NCBI GenBank assembly: GCA_025463615.1
Contig: JAODAU010000043.1
Span: 1 to 7,290 of the forward strand
Direction: 5' to 3'
DNA length: 7,290 bases
Source of the DNA: Microbacteriaceae bacterium
GTDB lineage: Bacteria; Actinomycetota; Actinomycetes; Actinomycetales; Microbacteriaceae
Made by a program: the position numbers and the translations under genes. Shown here piece after piece: positions 6,441 through 7,290 of the stretch. Position 1 is the first letter of the stretch; each line of letters begins with the position of its first letter. Below the pieces are notes generated by a model. It was given only the letters and a program-made list of their open reading frames with translations, did not search any database and was not told the DNA's origin.

Positions 6441-6525
6441 TACCAAATGCAGGTAATGGCGCCGCGAGCGCCGCGCATGGCCCCGGAAACCCGGGCCATG
6501 CGCCCGCGGTTACCTGCATTTGGTA
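6441..6525. repeat. 85-bp imperfect palindrome with perfect 16-bp ends (REP/MITE-like)
   Basis: TACCAAATGCAGGTAA (6441-6456) is repeated exactly in inverted orientation as TTACCTGCATTTGGTA (6510-6525). Inside, CCGCG (6462-6466) pairs with CGCGG (6505-6509), and GCGCATGGCCC (6473-6483) pairs with GGGCCATGCGC (6493-6503), leaving a 9-nt apical loop and bulges mostly on the left strand. The A+T-rich ends stand out from the G+C-rich surroundings. No coding potential and no clear target-site duplication are visible. It lies between two convergent genes, 35 nt after the MFS stop. It resembles a REP-type or non-autonomous mobile repeat; copy number elsewhere cannot be seen here. A terminator role for the MFS gene is a possible alternative, though no T-run follows. 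Confidence 0.7.
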
Positions 6526-6546
6526 GACAACACGCAGCCGTGACGC

Positions 6547-6578
6547 AGAAGGGCCGCCCCGTGAGGGACGGCCCTTCT
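6547..6578. terminator. Bidirectional G+C-rich terminator between MFS and Bax-inhibitor genes
   Basis: AGAAGGGCCG (6547-6556) and CGGCCCTTCT (6569-6578) form a perfect 10-bp stem, extendable by CCC/GGG across a one-base bulge. On the minus strand it begins 14 nt after the stop codon of the Bax-inhibitor gene, the usual position for its terminator; on the plus strand it is 141 nt after the MFS stop. There is no long T-run on either side, as is common for actinobacterial terminators. Confidence 0.8.
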
Positions 6579-6592
6579 CGCGGTAACCCCCG

Positions 6593-7290
6593 CTAGCGGC
6601 GGGCGAGGCCCAGGATGCGCAGGATCTGGATGTAGAGGAACACGACGGTGACCATGATGCCGAAGGCACCCGTCCACGCGTAGGCGCGGGGCGCGCCGCG
6701 CTCGACGCCGGTCTTGATCGAGTCGAAGTCGAGCACCAGCGAGTAGGCGCCCAGCAGCACGACCAGCAGGCCGATGATGACGCCGAGCGGGATGTGGATG
6801 CCGCCGAAGTTGAGCGCCAAGCCGTCGAGCCCGTAGGGGTCCTTCACGGCGCCGGTGAGCACGAGCACGACGTTGATCAGCGAGTACGCGACGTACGCGA
6901 TCAGCGCGATGAGCACGACCTTGGTCGCGCGACGCGACGCGCGCACCTTGCCGCTCGCGAACAGCGCCAGGGTGACACCGACCACCAGCAGGGTCGCGAT
7001 GACGGCCTGCGCCACGATCCCGTTGAACTGGGCGTTGTAGAAGGAGGAGATCGCCCCGACGAACACGCCCTCGACGGCGGCGTACGCCAGCACGAGCGGC
7101 GCGCTCGGCTTCTTCTTGAAGATGTTCACCATCGCGAGCACGAACCCGATGAACAGCGCCGGAAGGAAGAGCACCGGCACGAACCATCCGATGGCCGCGC
7201 CGCCCACGAGCACCGCGAAGCTGATCACGATCTTGACCATCGTGTCTTCGTAGGTCATGCGGCCGGCCTGGTCGGGCGTGGCGGAGGGCT
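6593..7290 (-). CDS. Bax inhibitor-1/YccA family membrane protein (N-terminus outside window)
   Basis: The visible product has seven predicted membrane helices; counting from the in-frame ATG at 7256-7258 they are near 8-27, 29-46, 54-75, 80-101, 112-137, 156-180 and 195-217. The LDFDSI segment (176-181) followed by GVERGAP and a final helix-rich AFGIMVTVVFLYIQILRIL is the hallmark of the BI-1/YccA family, whose members are linked to Ca2+ or proton leak and, for YccA, to modulation of the FtsH protease; the role in actinobacteria is not established. The reading frame stays open past that ATG to the window edge, encoding PSATPDQAGR just before MTYED. Actinobacterial members usually carry such a Pro/Ser/Thr/Ala-rich cytoplasmic tail, so the ATG at 7258 is most likely internal and the true start lies beyond 7290. 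A strong hairpin terminator follows the stop. Confidence 0.9.
   Translation of the reverse strand, partial: PSATPDQAGRMTYEDTMVKIVISFAVLVGGAAIGWFVPVLFLPALFIGFVLAMVNIFKKKPSAPLVLAYAAVEGVFVGAISSFYNAQFNGIVAQAVIATLLVVGVTLALFASGKVRASRRATKVVLIALIAYVAYSLINVVLVLTGAVKDPYGLDGLALNFGGIHIPLGVIIGLLVVLLGAYSLVLDFDSIKTGVERGAPRAYAWTGAFGIMVTVVFLYIQILRILGLARR

Noticed and set aside
6441..6525. Palindrome as a CRISPR repeat or an insertion-sequence end
   Set aside because: There is a single unit with no spacers, no cas genes, no transposase and no evident target-site duplication.
4953..6596. 547-codon plus-strand frame overlapping the exporter and the palindrome
   Set aside because: Arg/His/Pro-rich second-frame shadow of the MFS gene; crossing the 3' palindrome and terminator makes it implausible.
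5533..6669. Minus-strand 378-codon frame crossing the terminator and the end of the Bax-inhibitor gene
   Set aside because: Spans the palindrome and terminator, overlaps two real genes, and has no recognisable family.

Overview
The window is about two thirds to 70% G+C, with short intergenic gaps, dense long antisense open frames and G+C-rich hairpins. It looks like chromosome from a high-GC actinobacterium. The SURF1 / DUF3817 / guaA string, the habitual use of GCA TCC and GAT G-type codon pairs, and the YccA-type Bax-inhibitor protein with a Pro/Ser/Thr-Ala-rich N-terminal tail fit Microbacteriaceae (Leifsonia, Microbacterium and relatives). That family placement is from memory of protein families, not from a search.

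Region 1 (1-3579, plus strand) is a tight four-gene run: the C-terminal part of a CPA2 cation/proton antiporter (cut by the window start), a SURF1-family cytochrome oxidase assembly protein, a DUF3817 three-helix membrane protein, and guaA (GMP synthetase). Gaps are 7 nt, 4 nt and then a 5-nt overlap, so the genes are probably co-transcribed. The outstanding observation is that guaA has no ATG, GTG or TTG codon before its conserved N-terminal motif. A good Shine-Dalgarno (GGAGG) sits 6 nt before an ATT codon that overlaps the TAG stop of the upstream gene, so guaA very likely starts at ATT.

Region 2 (3599-4257, minus strand) is a compact VapBC-type toxin-antitoxin pair: an AbrB-fold antitoxin followed, with a 4-nt GTGA overlap, by a PIN-domain toxin with all four acidic residues. 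It is less G+C-rich than its neighbours and appears to have a leaderless promoter with an 8-bp direct repeat that could be its operator.

Region 3 (4298-6405) is a divergent pair: a TetR-family repressor (minus) and a 14-helix DHA2-type MFS exporter (plus). The 110-bp space between them carries two GGAGG-N4-CCTCC operators wrapped around a TATAAT box, flanked by GCTAAA/TTTAGC arms. The layout predicts that the repressor shuts both its own gene and the exporter until an unknown ligand binds.

Region 4 (6406-7290) holds an 85-bp imperfect palindrome with perfect 16-bp ends, a strong G+C-rich terminator, and the minus-strand Bax-inhibitor-1/YccA membrane protein, which runs off the right edge of the window. 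There is no stretch over 300 bases without a gene; the longest gap (6406-6592) is described through its two hairpins. I see no rRNA, tRNA, CRISPR array or transposase gene. Apart from the guaA start and the palindrome, the content is known gene families in an ordinary arrangement.
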